Shown here: in pieces, positions 33,053 to 41,707 of the stretch | How the letters are laid out: each line of letters begins with the position of its first letter | Position numbering within the stretch: the first letter of the stretch is position 1 | Assembly: GCF_008727875.1 (NCBI RefSeq) | Contig: NZ_VTWS01000004.1 | Span: 124,001-188,000 of the forward strand | DNA length: 64,000 nucleotides | Direction of reading: 5' to 3' | From: Larkinella humicola | GTDB lineage: Bacteria; Bacteroidota; Bacteroidia; Cytophagales; Spirosomataceae | Made by a program: the position numbers and the translations under genes | Notes under the pieces: generated by a model | Databases searched by the model: none | The model's input: only the letters and a program-made list of their open reading frames with translations | What the model was told of the DNA's origin: nothing

Positions 33053-33083
33053 TTGTATTTCAGAAATATAGACTCTATATTTG
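33053..33083 (+). promoter_or_regulatory. Promoter of the rplM-rpsI unit
   Basis: TTG (33053-33055), a 20-base spacer and TATATTTG (33076-33083), an exact Bacteroidota promoter. Transcription should start around 33090, inside the leader hairpin. Confidence 0.85.
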
Positions 33084-33084
33084 C

Positions 33085-33110
33085 ACTCCCGTTTTTGGAC
33101 GGGAGTTTTT
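33085..33110 (+). terminator. Leader hairpin/attenuator before rplM
   Basis: ACTCCCGT (33085-33092), loop TTTTGG, ACGGGAGT (33099-33106), then a T-run to 33110. It lies between the promoter and the rplM start. It has the form of an intrinsic terminator, so either the real start site is a few bases earlier and rplM is attenuated, or it is a stable 5' hairpin. Confidence 0.6.
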
Positions 33111-33159
33111 GTGTATAGCGCAAGTATTTGTCTATCAATATATAATCTCCCATAAACAA

Positions 33160-33609
33160 GTGGATACGTTAAGCTACAAGACCATTTCGGCCAACAAAGC
33201 GACGGTGCAGAAAGACTGGGTGGTCATTGACGCGGAAAACCAGGTTCTCGGTCGGCTGGCTAGCCAGGCGGCAAAAATCATCCGTGGCAAGAACAAGGCC
33301 AATTTTACGCCCAACGTTGATTGCGGTGACAATGTCATCATCATCAATGCCGAAAAAATCAAACTTACCGGTAAGAAAATGACCGATAAGGTATACGTTC
33401 GTCACACGGGGTATCCCGGTGGTCAGCGTTTCCGGACACCCCGCGAAATGATGTCGAAAAATCCGGCTTTCATTCTGGAGCACGCCATCAAAGGGATGTT
33501 GCCGAAAAGCCGTCTGGGCAGCCGGTTGTTCACCAACCTGTACGTCTATGCCGGTGAAAAACACCCCCACGCGTCGCAGCAACCGAAAGAAGTTAAACTG
33601 GAATATTAA
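33160..33609 (+). CDS. rplM: 50S ribosomal protein L13
   Basis: I start at GTG 33160 (read as MDTLSYKTISANKATVQKDW), the normal N-terminus in Bacteroidota, giving 149 residues; an upstream ATG at 33109 lies in the leader hairpin and adds 17 unconserved residues. L13 motifs: VIDAENQVLGRLASQAAKII, then DKVYVRHTGYPGG and GMLPKSRLGSRLF. It is an early assembly protein of the large subunit. Paired with rpsI, as in most bacteria. Confidence 0.95.
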   Translation: MDTLSYKTISANKATVQKDWVVIDAENQVLGRLASQAAKIIRGKNKANFTPNVDCGDNVIIINAEKIKLTGKKMTDKVYVRHTGYPGGQRFRTPREMMSKNPAFILEHAIKGMLPKSRLGSRLFTNLYVYAGEKHPHASQQPKEVKLEY

Positions 33610-33620
33610 TAATAGAGAAT

Positions 33621-33682
33621 AGACAAAAGACAAGAGGTGAAAGAACACAGTTCTACGGTCTCTTTTCTCTTGTCTTTCGTCT
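33621..33682. repeat. Inverted repeat between rplM and rpsI
   Basis: AGACAAAAGACAAGAG (33621-33636) and CTCTTGTCTTTCGTCT (33667-33682), one mismatch, around a 30-base loop with an inner GAAC/GTTC pairing. It may set the rplM:rpsI ratio by partial termination or processing. Confidence 0.65.
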
Positions 33683-33695
33683 CACATCTTAAACA

Positions 33696-34082
33696 ATGGA
33701 ACGAATTAACGCATTAGGTCGCCGGAAAACAGCCGTGTCGCGCGTATACCTGTCGGTAGGTACGGGCAGCATCGTTATCAATGGCAGAGATTACAAAAAT
33801 TATTTCCCTACGGAAGTTCTGCAAATCGTTCTGAAGCAGCCGCTGGCAACCATCAATGCTCCGGAAGGCTACGACGTGAAAGTTAACGTTCGCGGTGGCG
33901 GTATTTCCGGTCAGGCAGAAGCAACCCGGATGGGGATTGCCCGTGCGTTGTGTGAGATCAACCCCGAGTTTCGGCCTGCTTTGAAAAAAGAAGGCTTCCT
34001 GACTCGTGATTCGCGCATGGTAGAACGGAAAAAATACGGTCGCGCGAAGGCTCGTCGGCGGTTCCAGTTCTCGAAACGTTAA
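33696..34082 (+). CDS. rpsI: 30S ribosomal protein S9
   Basis: A 128-residue S9. [40 protein letters not shown] and the C-terminal [17 protein letters not shown], whose last Lys-Arg reaches the P-site tRNA anticodon, are typical. Same operon as rplM. Confidence 0.96.
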   Translation: MERINALGRRKTAVSRVYLSVGTGSIVINGRDYKNYFPTEVLQIVLKQPLATINAPEGYDVKVNVRGGGISGQAEATRMGIARALCEINPEFRPALKKEGFLTRDSRMVERKKYGRAKARRRFQFSKR

Positions 34083-34166
34083 TAGTTTTCGTCCAGACCA
34101 CACTTGCCTGATGCCGATGTGTGGTGCTGCGTAATCAAAGTTTTTATTATTCATTCTTATTTTCAA

Positions 34167-35009
34167 ATGGCACAAGTAGAGTACAAAGATCTTCTGGATG
34201 CAGGTGTGCATTTTGGCCACCTTACCCGGAAATGGGACCCCCGTATGGCACCGTATATCTTCATGGAGAAAAACGGTATCCATATCATTGACCTGAACAA
34301 GACGCTGGCATCGATCGACGAAGCCGCGGCTGCGATGAAAGGCATCGTTCGTTCAGGCCGTAAGGTAATGTTTGTTGCCACCAAGAAACAGGCGCAGGAA
34401 ATTGTCACGGAAGAGGCTCGCCGGCTGAAAATGCCGTTCGTAACCGACCGTTGGCTGGGTGGTATGCTGACCAACTTTGCTACAATCCGGAAGTCATTGA
34501 AGAAGATGCAGGGCATCGAGAAAATGATGAAGGACGAGGCAACGTACAAAAGTCTCGCCAAACGCGAGCGGTTGACCGTATACCGTGAGAAAGAGAAACT
34601 GGAGCGTGTGTTGGGCGGTATTGCCGACCTGACTCGTTTGCCAGCAGCTTTGTTTATTGTGGACGTAAAGCGCGAGCACATTGCCGTCGCTGAAGCAAAA
34701 CGCCTGGGTATCCCGGTTTTCGCCATGTGCGATACCAATTCAAACCCGAGCGATGTTGATTATCCGATCCCGGCAAACGACGATGCGTACAAGTCGATCC
34801 GTTTGATTACCCTGGCGATTGGAAAGGCCATCGAAGAGGGCCTTCTGGAGCGTAAACAGGATAAAGACGATCAGCGTTTGCAGGAAGAAGAAGAAGCAAA
34901 ACGGGCTGAAGACGTAAAAACAGCGAAGGCCGAAGGCGAAACGGCTGTTGATGCGGAAGAAGAAATCAGCCCGGTTGTCGCTGAAGAAGCAGAAGAGCAG
35001 GAGGATTAA
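34167..35009 (+). CDS. rpsB: 30S ribosomal protein S2
   Basis: Start chosen at ATG 34167 (MAQVEYKDLLDAGVHFGHLT), the conserved N-terminus; the 21 upstream residues in frame are not S2-like. S2 motifs: TRKWDPRMAPYIF, RWLGGMLTNFATIRKSLKKM, IPVFAMCDTNSNP. The C-terminus carries a long acidic extension (~residues 225-280, Glu/Ala-rich) seen in Bacteroidota S2. Followed by tsf, the usual partner. Confidence 0.96.
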   Translation: MAQVEYKDLLDAGVHFGHLTRKWDPRMAPYIFMEKNGIHIIDLNKTLASIDEAAAAMKGIVRSGRKVMFVATKKQAQEIVTEEARRLKMPFVTDRWLGGMLTNFATIRKSLKKMQGIEKMMKDEATYKSLAKRERLTVYREKEKLERVLGGIADLTRLPAALFIVDVKREHIAVAEAKRLGIPVFAMCDTNSNPSDVDYPIPANDDAYKSIRLITLAIGKAIEEGLLERKQDKDDQRLQEEEEAKRAEDVKTAKAEGETAVDAEEEISPVVAEEAEEQED

Positions 35010-35051
35010 GACTATCTGGGAGCAACCATGTTGCCATACTAATATATTCGG

Positions 35052-35078
35052 ATAGCCCGTAGCCTCGCTATGGGCTAT
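35052..35078 (+). terminator. Hairpin between rpsB and tsf
   Basis: ATAGCCC-G-TAG (35052-35062) pairs with CTA-T-GGGCTAT (35068-35078) across a 5-base loop. Only a weak T-run follows, so partial termination is possible and would lower tsf relative to rpsB. Confidence 0.5.
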
Positions 35079-35176
35079 TCCGTTTCAAATGATCAGGTGT
35101 ATGATTCCATACCCGGTCACCGACTGGTTTATAGTAACAGTAACGAACTCGATAACAGACAATTAATAAAAAAACA

Positions 35177-36010
35177 ATGGCTATTACCGCACAAGACGTT
35201 AACAGACTCCGGCAGGAAACAGGCGCCGGTATGATGGACTGTAAAAAAGCGCTTACCGAAGCCGATGGCGATTTTGAAAAAGCAAAAGACATTCTGCGCA
35301 AGCAGGGTCAGAAAATTGCCAACAAGCGGGCCGACAATACTACTTCCGAAGGAATCGTTCTGACGCACGTGAGCCCGGATGGCAAAACCGGTCGTGTCGT
35401 TGGCTTTGCCTGCGAAACCGAACCCGTCTCGAAAGTGGCTGACTTCCAGAACCTGGCGATGGCTCTGATGGATAATGCCGTGGCGGCCAAACCGGCTACC
35501 AAAGAAGAACTGCTGGCGTTGCCCCAGGGCGACGGTCGCACTTTGCAGGAGCACATTACCGATCTGATTGGTAAACTCGGCGAAAAATTGGATGTGACAG
35601 CCTATGAAGTCGTAACAGCCGAGCAGGTGGTGGCTTACAATCACTCCAATGGGAAATTAGGCGTGCTGGTGGGTCTGAATAACGCCGGTACGACGGAGGT
35701 ATCCGAAGTCGGAAAAGACATCGCCATGCAGATTGCGGCTATGAAACCCGTTGCCATCGACAAAGATGGTGTTGACTCGAGCATTGTGGAGCGCGAAATC
35801 GAAATCGGTAAGGATCAGGCACGGGCCGAAGGAAAACCGGAAGCCATGCTGGAAAAAATTGCATTGGGTAAGCTGCAAAAATTCTACAAAGATAACACGC
35901 TGCTGAACCAGGAGTTTGTCAAAGATTCATCGGTTACAATTGCTCAATTGTTGGAAAAAACCAGCAAGGGATTAACCATTGCGGCTTTCAAGCGCATCGC
36001 AATCGGCTAA
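35177..36010 (+). CDS. tsf: Translation elongation factor Ts
   Basis: A 277-residue EF-Ts. The N-domain MAITAQDVNRLRQETGAGMM and DCKKALTEADGDFEKAKDIL is invariant; GFACETEPVSKVADFQNLAM and GVLVGLNN follow in the core. It exchanges GDP for GTP on EF-Tu. Follows rpsB and ends at a strong terminator. Confidence 0.96.
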   Translation: MAITAQDVNRLRQETGAGMMDCKKALTEADGDFEKAKDILRKQGQKIANKRADNTTSEGIVLTHVSPDGKTGRVVGFACETEPVSKVADFQNLAMALMDNAVAAKPATKEELLALPQGDGRTLQEHITDLIGKLGEKLDVTAYEVVTAEQVVAYNHSNGKLGVLVGLNNAGTTEVSEVGKDIAMQIAAMKPVAIDKDGVDSSIVEREIEIGKDQARAEGKPEAMLEKIALGKLQKFYKDNTLLNQEFVKDSSVTIAQLLEKTSKGLTIAAFKRIAIG

Positions 36011-36049
36011 GATTGGTGAGTCGTATCAGAAATTATTTTTAGTACAGAA

Positions 36050-36078
36050 AGCCCGGTCGATTTGATCGGGCTTTTTTT
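36050..36078 (+). terminator. Intrinsic terminator after tsf
   Basis: AGCCCGGTC (36050-36058), loop GATTT, GATCGGGCT (36064-36072), then a run of T to 36078. Confidence 0.88.
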
Positions 36079-36211
36079 ATGATTTATACGGTTTTTTAAT
36101 TTTATTTGTACATTCAAGTCATTTATGGGCTGATTTAGTAACAAGTAAGGTGCCTTTTGCCACAGAGATAACCAGGAAGCATTACTTTATCACTTTTAAG
36201 CGTCTTACAGA

Positions 36212-36823
36212 ATGATTGCGTCGTTGGAAGTAAAGCGGATGACAGACGAAGAACTGGTTCGTCTGTATGTCGATAATCAAAGTAACCGCTACTTTGAACA
36301 CCTCTACAGTCGGTACAGTGACAAGGTCTACCGAAAGTGTCTGATGTTTACGAAAGATCCCGTGAAGGCAGAAGATTTCACGCACGACATTTTCCTGCGG
36401 TTAATCATGCGGCTGAGCAGTTTCAAAGAACAGTCCCGCTTCTCAACCTGGTTGTTTTCGATCACCTACAATTATTGCACCGATCAGATGCGCAACAATC
36501 GAAAAAAAGCCGAAGTGCCGGTGGATGACGAAATGGATTGGCTGGATGACGATGCCGATGAAGATCTGATTGAAATGGAAGCCGGCCGTTTGAAGTCGGC
36601 GCTGGCCTATCTGACGATGGAAGAACAAAGCCTGTTGTTGATGAAATACCAGGATGAAGTGAGCATCAAAGAGATTGCCGACATTCACAACCTGAGCGAG
36701 AGTGCCGTGAAAATGCGGCTGAAACGGGCGAAGGAAAAATTGAAAAAACGGTATCTGGAAACGCTGATCTTCCTGACGCTGTTGGTTGCCAAGTTTGTAG
36801 CATGGGCGAAGTTCGATAAATAG
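36212..36823 (+). CDS. ECF-type sigma-70 family factor with hydrophobic C-terminal tail
   Basis: A 203-residue sigma factor. Region 2: YFEHLYSRYSDKVYRKCLMF, KAEDFTHDIFLRLIMRLSSF and the STWLFSITYNYCTDQMRNNR helix; region 4: YLTMEEQSLLLMKYQDEVSI and the helix-turn-helix IADIHNLSESAVKMRLKRAK. An acidic linker (DDEMDWLDDDADEDLIEMEA) joins them. Unusually the protein continues with YLETLIFLTLLVAKFVAWAK, a hydrophobic helix that could hold it at the membrane. No typical anti-sigma gene follows; a 66-residue protein and a mechanosensitive channel gene do. The ATG at 36239 is an alternative start. Confidence 0.88.
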   Translation: MIASLEVKRMTDEELVRLYVDNQSNRYFEHLYSRYSDKVYRKCLMFTKDPVKAEDFTHDIFLRLIMRLSSFKEQSRFSTWLFSITYNYCTDQMRNNRKKAEVPVDDEMDWLDDDADEDLIEMEAGRLKSALAYLTMEEQSLLLMKYQDEVSIKEIADIHNLSESAVKMRLKRAKEKLKKRYLETLIFLTLLVAKFVAWAKFDK

Positions 36824-36840
36824 GAGGATAAAGGAACCCG

Positions 36841-37041
36841 ATGGAATCGATTTACAACGTTTTCAAAGAAATAGAACTCCCGGATACCTGTCCACCCAAT
36901 GTAAAAGAAGAACTGATTTCGGAGATTGATCTGATTCGTAATTCACTCTCCATTGTGGAAGTTTACGTCGATGATTTATTTAACGTAGCATCAGCCCTGG
37001 TATCCGTTATTAAGCTTCCCAGTAGAACTCCACAACCGTAA
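36841..37041 (+). CDS. 66-residue acidic protein after the sigma factor
   Basis: Unrecognised. MESIYNVFKEIELPDTCPPN, then VKEELISEIDLIRNSLSIVE and VYVDDLFNVASALVSVIKLP. It is amphipathic, acidic, without signal peptide. It lies 17 bases after the sigma-factor stop and 16 bases before the channel gene, so the three are one operon. A role as a small regulator of the sigma factor is possible from position alone. Confidence 0.6.
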   Translation: MESIYNVFKEIELPDTCPPNVKEELISEIDLIRNSLSIVEVYVDDLFNVASALVSVIKLPSRTPQP

Positions 37042-37057
37042 CAAAGCAGACCGTACC

Positions 37058-37883
37058 ATGGATCGGATTCCAGCGTTCATTGATATTTTAATCAATACCT
37101 TTACCACCCTCATTACCCAGTTTATTGATTTTGTTCCCCGCATTATTGGCGCGGCTTTTATCATTGCGGTAGGATTTGGGGTGGCAAAAGCACTGTCAAT
37201 CCTGGTGTCGAAAGTCCTGGCGCGCGTCGGCTTTAACCGCATTGGGGACCGGCTTACGGAAATCGATTTCATCAAACGGCTAAAAACCGAAATCAAGCTA
37301 AGCGAAATCGTTGCCAAGATTCTGTACTATTTCGTATTGCTGATTTTCCTGATGGCAGCCACCGAAACGCTCGGGGTTTCGGCCATTACGGAAATGGTCA
37401 AATCACTGGTCGACTTCATTCCCCGCCTGATTGCCGCAGCCATCATGTTGCAGGTGGGGGTGCTGGTGGCGGATGCACTGAAAGGGGCCGTTGTCACGCT
37501 TTGTCAGTCGTTTAACATTGCGTCCGGGAAGCTGCTGGGCATGATTGTATTCTTTTTTTTCCTCATCATTACCCTCATCAGTGCATTAGGCCAGGCCGGT
37601 ATTAACACCGAACTGCTGGAATCGAGCTTCAATTTGCTCAGGGGGTGTTATTTTTGCTTTCGCCATCGGGTACGGTATGGCCTCGCGCGACGTGATGGCC
37701 AACATCCTGTCGTCTTTCTACAGTAAAAACCGCTTCTACGAAGGGCAAATTATCCGGGTTGGCGATACGAAAGGGCAAATTATCCGTATGGATAATACGT
37801 CATTGACACTCCAAACCGGTGCCACCGTTACAGTTATTCCCCTGCAAAGCCTTCAATCACAAAACGTTGAGGTATTTGATTAA
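37058..37883 (+). pseudogene. Small mechanosensitive-channel-like gene, interrupted by a frameshift
   Basis: Residues 1-193 in the first frame (MDRIPAFIDILINTFTTLIT; membrane helices with conserved TM-helix repeats FIDFVPRIIGAAFIIAVGFG and LVDFIPRLIAAAIMLQVGVL) run into an unrelated tail after codon 194 (CTC, 37637-37639). The next frame, from GGG at 37641, continues GGVIFAFAIGYGMASRDVMA and the MscS-like beta domain (YEGQIIRVGDTKGQIIRMDN) to the stop at 37883. The break is at CTC-A-GGGGG: either one extra G in a G5 run or a +1 shift of tRNA-Leu on CTC-AGG-G. Rejoined, it would be ~275 residues, a normal small MscS-related protein. Confidence 0.75.
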
Positions 37884-37919
37884 TTTTAGTCGCTTGTTAT
37901 CCACCAACCTGTTTGCGTA

Positions 37920-38816
37920 ATGAAAATCTCGTTCTTTCTCCTCTTTTTACTGGGCTGGAGTGCCGTCGCTATGGCCCAAAAACCGACTCGGCTGGACTCC
38001 ATTAAGGTCGTTCCGATCGATACGGTGTACTGGAAACGGTCTGCGCAGGCCGGGATCAATTTAAACCAGGGATCCTTCAGTAGCAACTGGAAGGGGGGGG
38101 GCGTCAATTCGATCGCTTTGGGAGCCTTTTTCAATGCCAAATCCGACTACATGCAGCGACGCTTCAACTGGACGAGTGAAGTGCAGTTGCAGTACGGTAT
38201 CGTCAAAAACCAGAACCAGGATTCCCGTAAAAATGTCGACCGCATTTTTCTGGATACCAAAGTGGGGCATCGCTTAAGCCCGGTTTGGCTGGCCTTTGGT
38301 AACCTCAACTTCCTGTCGCAGTTTGCCACGGGATACCGCTATGAGCAACTGCCCGGTGGTGGTGAGCGGAACGTGCTGATCTCCAATTTTTTCGCTCCGG
38401 CTTACCTGACCGAATCCGTGGGGCTGGAATATAAACCCACGACCTATTTCAACCTGCAATTCGGGTTGGGAACCATCCGGCAGACCTTCGTAACCGATGA
38501 TGCCATCACGATTGGAGAGCCATCGCGCTACGGGGTTGCTCCCGGCAAAAATGTTCGAAATGAATTTGCCTTCCAGCTCATTGCCAATTTTGACCGTAAT
38601 CTGATGGAAAATCTGAACCTGAAAGCCCGGTATCAGCTTTTCGCCAATTACGCAACCCTGAACGCCATCGATCACCGGCTTGATATTTCCCTGACCGCCA
38701 AAGTCAACAAGTACGTCAATGTGAATCTGAACGGCATTGTCCTGTACGACAAAGACCAGGACAATGCCATTCAGTATAGCCAGGGGCTGGCCATCGGGTT
38801 TTTGTACTCGTTTTAG
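37920..38816 (+). CDS. DUF3078 outer-membrane beta-barrel protein
   Basis: A 298-residue exported protein: signal peptide MKISFFLLFLLGWSAVAMAQ; then WKRSAQAGINLNQGSFSSNW, the DUF3078 opening, followed by alternating amphipathic strands and a C-terminal aromatic (AIGFLYSF), as in outer-membrane barrels. DUF3078 is a Bacteroidota-specific family of unknown function. It ends overlapping the stop codon of the convergent histidine kinase by 3 bases, with no terminator between. Confidence 0.88.
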   Translation: MKISFFLLFLLGWSAVAMAQKPTRLDSIKVVPIDTVYWKRSAQAGINLNQGSFSSNWKGGGVNSIALGAFFNAKSDYMQRRFNWTSEVQLQYGIVKNQNQDSRKNVDRIFLDTKVGHRLSPVWLAFGNLNFLSQFATGYRYEQLPGGGERNVLISNFFAPAYLTESVGLEYKPTTYFNLQFGLGTIRQTFVTDDAITIGEPSRYGVAPGKNVRNEFAFQLIANFDRNLMENLNLKARYQLFANYATLNAIDHRLDISLTAKVNKYVNVNLNGIVLYDKDQDNAIQYSQGLAIGFLYSF

Positions 38817-40675
38817 GCAGCCTCCGATCCGGTTCTGTACAAAGGCGGAATCACCAACCGGTAATATGTCCCGTTCCGGTTGCTGACCTCCAGTTGGCCA
38901 CCGGCCTGTTCGCTCAGCGACGTAATCAATCGTTTGCCGAATGAGCTATTGGGGCGTTCCCACCGCCGGAGGTCCAGACCCCGGCCGTTGTCCTGCACTT
39001 CCAGCGTGAGCCGGGGTCGCACCACGTTCGGTTCGTTGGAATAGTGGGCGGCCAGCCGGATGCGGAGAAAGGGCCTTGAAACGTGCTCGTAGGCATATTT
39101 GAAGGCATTGGTCAGGATTTCGTTCAGAATGAGGCCGAGCAACACCGACAGGTCGACATCCAGTTCTTCCTGCTCGATGAGCAACTCCCGGTCAAAATTC
39201 GCTTTATCAAACCCATAGGCCAGCAGCAGGCCATCGAAGAGATCGGTAATGTATTCTTTGATGTTGATGGCCGATACGTTGTCGGTCATGTAGAGCCGCT
39301 GGTGGATCAACGCCATCGCTTCCACCCGCTGTTGTCCGGCCCGAACCGCCTGAACTGCCCCCTCGTCTTCCAGTCGTTTCGATTGCAGCCGGAGCAGGCT
39401 GGAGACAATGGCCAGGTTATTCTTGACCCGGTGATTCAACTCCCGCAACAGCGTTTTCAACTGCTTCGACTGTTCCGAAATTTTCTGGTGACTTTCTGAA
39501 ATCACCCGGTTGCCCTCCGTAAGTCGGGCATTGGTGCGCCGAATGGTACGGTATTGCCAGAACAAGAGTCCCGTTAACCCTACCAGAACCACCAAACCGG
39601 CACTAAGCCAGCCCAGTTGCTGGGCTTTTTGGCTATTTTCCTCATCGAGTTTTCGGATTTGACTTTCCTTTTCGCGCGCCTGATAGCGGCTTTCGGCCAT
39701 GATCAGTTGGCGCGATTTATCCGCATTCAATACGCTGTCGCGGTACATGGTTTTTTGACGGTAGTAAGCCAGTGCCTGCCGGTCCTGGCCCCGTTTCTCG
39801 TAGATGCGGGTGAGAATATCAAAAATCTCTTCCCGTAGTTTCAAGCGTTCCGGGCCGTTTTCACTCCATTTCAAAGCTAGCCGAGCGTATTTCTCGGCCT
39901 CATCCGGCCGGTTGAGCAGCAAGAGGGTATTGGGAAGGTTGACATAGACATAGCCTTTCAGGTATTCGTCGTTCTGTTTTTCGGCGTGTCGAAGGCATTG
40001 CCGGTAAATTTGCTCCGACTCGGCATAAAGCCCGGCATTTTTGTATTCGATGGCGCGGTTGAAGAGAGCCGCCGTGTAGTCTTCACCATTAGCCTGGTAG
40101 AGGGCAATGGCCTTCGCATTGTAGGCGAGTGCTTGCCGGGAATTTTTCCGGGTATCTTCCAGATTAGCCAGCTCAGAATACGTATCGGCCATCAAGACTG
40201 CCCGCTTGTTCTGGGCCGCTAACTTCAACCCCTGTCGATAATAGTTTTCGGCCTGCTTCAGGTCGTTGGCCAAAAAGTAGGTCTGGCCAATGCGCAGCAA
40301 GATCAAAATTCGCTGGTTGAGGGCCGGCGATTTTTTGAGAAAATCGAGGGCTTTCTGAAAGTGATTCAGGGCCTGAGCGAAGTTTCCCTGGTCAATTTCC
40401 AGACGACCAAATGATTCATATACCTTGCTGATCTGGCGTTCATCCTGTCGTTTTTCGGCAATAGACAGCGCTTCTGCCAGAGCGGTTTGGGAGTCGCCCA
40501 CCCGGCCTTTCCGAAGCATGTCTTCGGCAAAATTCTGATACTTGGCAATCTGAACGGTATCCGGTTTAAACGCCAGTTGGGCTTTCAGGCTGTCGTAAGC
40601 GGTGGGTAAAGTAGGCTGAGCGGAAGTCTGTTGTAGAAAAAGAGAAACCGCACAGAGAAATAAAAACCCTTTCAT
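38813..40675 (-). CDS. Sensor histidine kinase with TPR sensor region (HisKA_2 type)
   Basis: About 620 residues from ATG 40675 (MKGFLFLCAVSLFLQQTSAQ, signal peptide); ATG 40696 is an alternative. Residues ~30-340 are tetratricopeptide repeats (LEIDQGNFAQALNHFQKALD, LKQAENYYRQGLKLAAQNKR), then one membrane helix (LGWLSAGLVVLVGLTGLLFW), a coiled coil and the kinase. The phospho-acceptor is in ELNHRVKNNLAIVSSLLRLQ, the HisKA_2 H-box near residue 420; the ATPase has LILNEILTNAFKYAY (N box) and DNGRGLD. It is co-transcribed with the LytTR response regulator just upstream, its probable partner. Confidence 0.92.
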   Translation of the reverse strand: MKGFLFLCAVSLFLQQTSAQPTLPTAYDSLKAQLAFKPDTVQIAKYQNFAEDMLRKGRVGDSQTALAEALSIAEKRQDERQISKVYESFGRLEIDQGNFAQALNHFQKALDFLKKSPALNQRILILLRIGQTYFLANDLKQAENYYRQGLKLAAQNKRAVLMADTYSELANLEDTRKNSRQALAYNAKAIALYQANGEDYTAALFNRAIEYKNAGLYAESEQIYRQCLRHAEKQNDEYLKGYVYVNLPNTLLLLNRPDEAEKYARLALKWSENGPERLKLREEIFDILTRIYEKRGQDRQALAYYRQKTMYRDSVLNADKSRQLIMAESRYQAREKESQIRKLDEENSQKAQQLGWLSAGLVVLVGLTGLLFWQYRTIRRTNARLTEGNRVISESHQKISEQSKQLKTLLRELNHRVKNNLAIVSSLLRLQSKRLEDEGAVQAVRAGQQRVEAMALIHQRLYMTDNVSAINIKEYITDLFDGLLLAYGFDKANFDRELLIEQEELDVDLSVLLGLILNEILTNAFKYAYEHVSRPFLRIRLAAHYSNEPNVVRPRLTLEVQDNGRGLDLRRWERPNSSFGKRLITSLSEQAGGQLEVSNRNGTYYRLVIPPLYRTGSEAA

Positions 40676-40714
40676 GGATAGAAGAAATAACATCAAGCAA
40701 CAAACTCGATTTCG

Positions 40715-41497
40715 TTACCAAATCTGGAATTGCTGGATAAACGCCTGTTTATATTGCCGTCCCAGGGGGATAATGTGCTTTCCAATCGTTATTTCACGGT
40801 CCGAAAATCCTTCAACTTTTTTGATATGAACCGCAAAAGACCGGTGAACACGAGCCAGTTGCATTTCGCTCAAACGTTCCAGGAGGGTGGTAAGCGTCAA
40901 TCGGATGGCATATTTCCGGTCGTTGGTAACGATGGTGGTATAAGGGCCGTCGGCTTCCAGAATCAGAATGTCTTCCAGCAGAATTTTAACAAACTGGTAG
41001 TTGTGTTTTATGAAAATGAGGTTGTCGATGCGAAGAATGGTTTCCCGGGACGGTGAATCTTTTTCCAGAATGCTGTTTAGCTCAACGGCTTCATCCGCAA
41101 CTGCCAGTTCCTGTTTGTGACTGAAATTATGAAGGGCCAATTCCATCGCAATGCGAAGGTTACTGATGATGACGGGCTTCGTCAGGTAGGCGGCCGGGAG
41201 GGTCTGTTTTGCCCGTTCCAGCGTGCTTTTATCAGACAGGGCCGTTGTGTAGATCACCGGCACGGGTCGCACAGTCTGTATTTGCCCAACGGTTTCGATG
41301 CCGTCCCAGTCCCCTTTCAGTTGAATGTCGCATACCACCAGGTCGACCCGCTGCGTTTTAAACAATTCCAGTGCTTTTCGGCCATTGTTAGCAATACCGA
41401 CTACATAATAACCTTCTTCTTCCAGTGTATCGGATAAATCCATGGCCAGAACGGCCTCGTCTTCAATTACTAATATGTGGATCTGCTCCTTCTCCAT
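40715..41497 (-). CDS. LytTR-type response regulator
   Basis: A 260-residue regulator. Receiver domain 1-120 with acidic pocket Glu12-Asp13, phospho-acceptor Asp57 (VVCDIQLKGD), Thr at YTTALSD and Lys in YLTKPV. A ~30-residue linker leads to a LytTR DNA-binding domain (FVKILLEDILILEADGPYTT ... LARVHRSFAVHIKKVEGFSD). It probably answers to the HisKA_2 kinase encoded directly downstream. Divergent from a stand-alone LytTR gene across a 210-base gap. Confidence 0.93.
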   Translation of the reverse strand: MEKEQIHILVIEDEAVLAMDLSDTLEEEGYYVVGIANNGRKALELFKTQRVDLVVCDIQLKGDWDGIETVGQIQTVRPVPVIYTTALSDKSTLERAKQTLPAAYLTKPVIISNLRIAMELALHNFSHKQELAVADEAVELNSILEKDSPSRETILRIDNLIFIKHNYQFVKILLEDILILEADGPYTTIVTNDRKYAIRLTLTTLLERLSEMQLARVHRSFAVHIKKVEGFSDREITIGKHIIPLGRQYKQAFIQQFQIW

Positions 41498-41618
41498 GCC
41501 TCAACCGGGTAAGGATGTTAAATTACAGATTATTACTGATACTAAAAGGGAAACAGATTCTTTTTCTTGCCTTACCAAAATCAACCGTTCAGGTACCAAT
41601 ACCGGTCGTTAGTAACCA

Positions 41619-41682
41619 TTTGCCTACATCTTATTATTGGGAAAGTATATTTGCACAATTATTCAATAACTTCCTGTATTTG
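41619..41682 (+). promoter_or_regulatory. Tandem promoters for the LytTR gene at 41708
   Basis: First: TTTG (41619-41622), 23 bases, TATATTTG (41646-41653). Second: TTTG (41650-41653, the end of the first -7), 21 bases, TGTATTTG (41675-41682), one base off consensus. The downstream one leaves 25 bases to the ATG. Confidence 0.55.
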
Positions 41683-41707
41683 CACCCTTTACCTATAAAA
41701 TTAGAGT

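Noticed and set aside
36841..37041. Zinc-finger anti-sigma factor
   Set aside because: The 66-residue protein has a single Cys, no His-x3-Cys-x2-Cys motif and no membrane helix.
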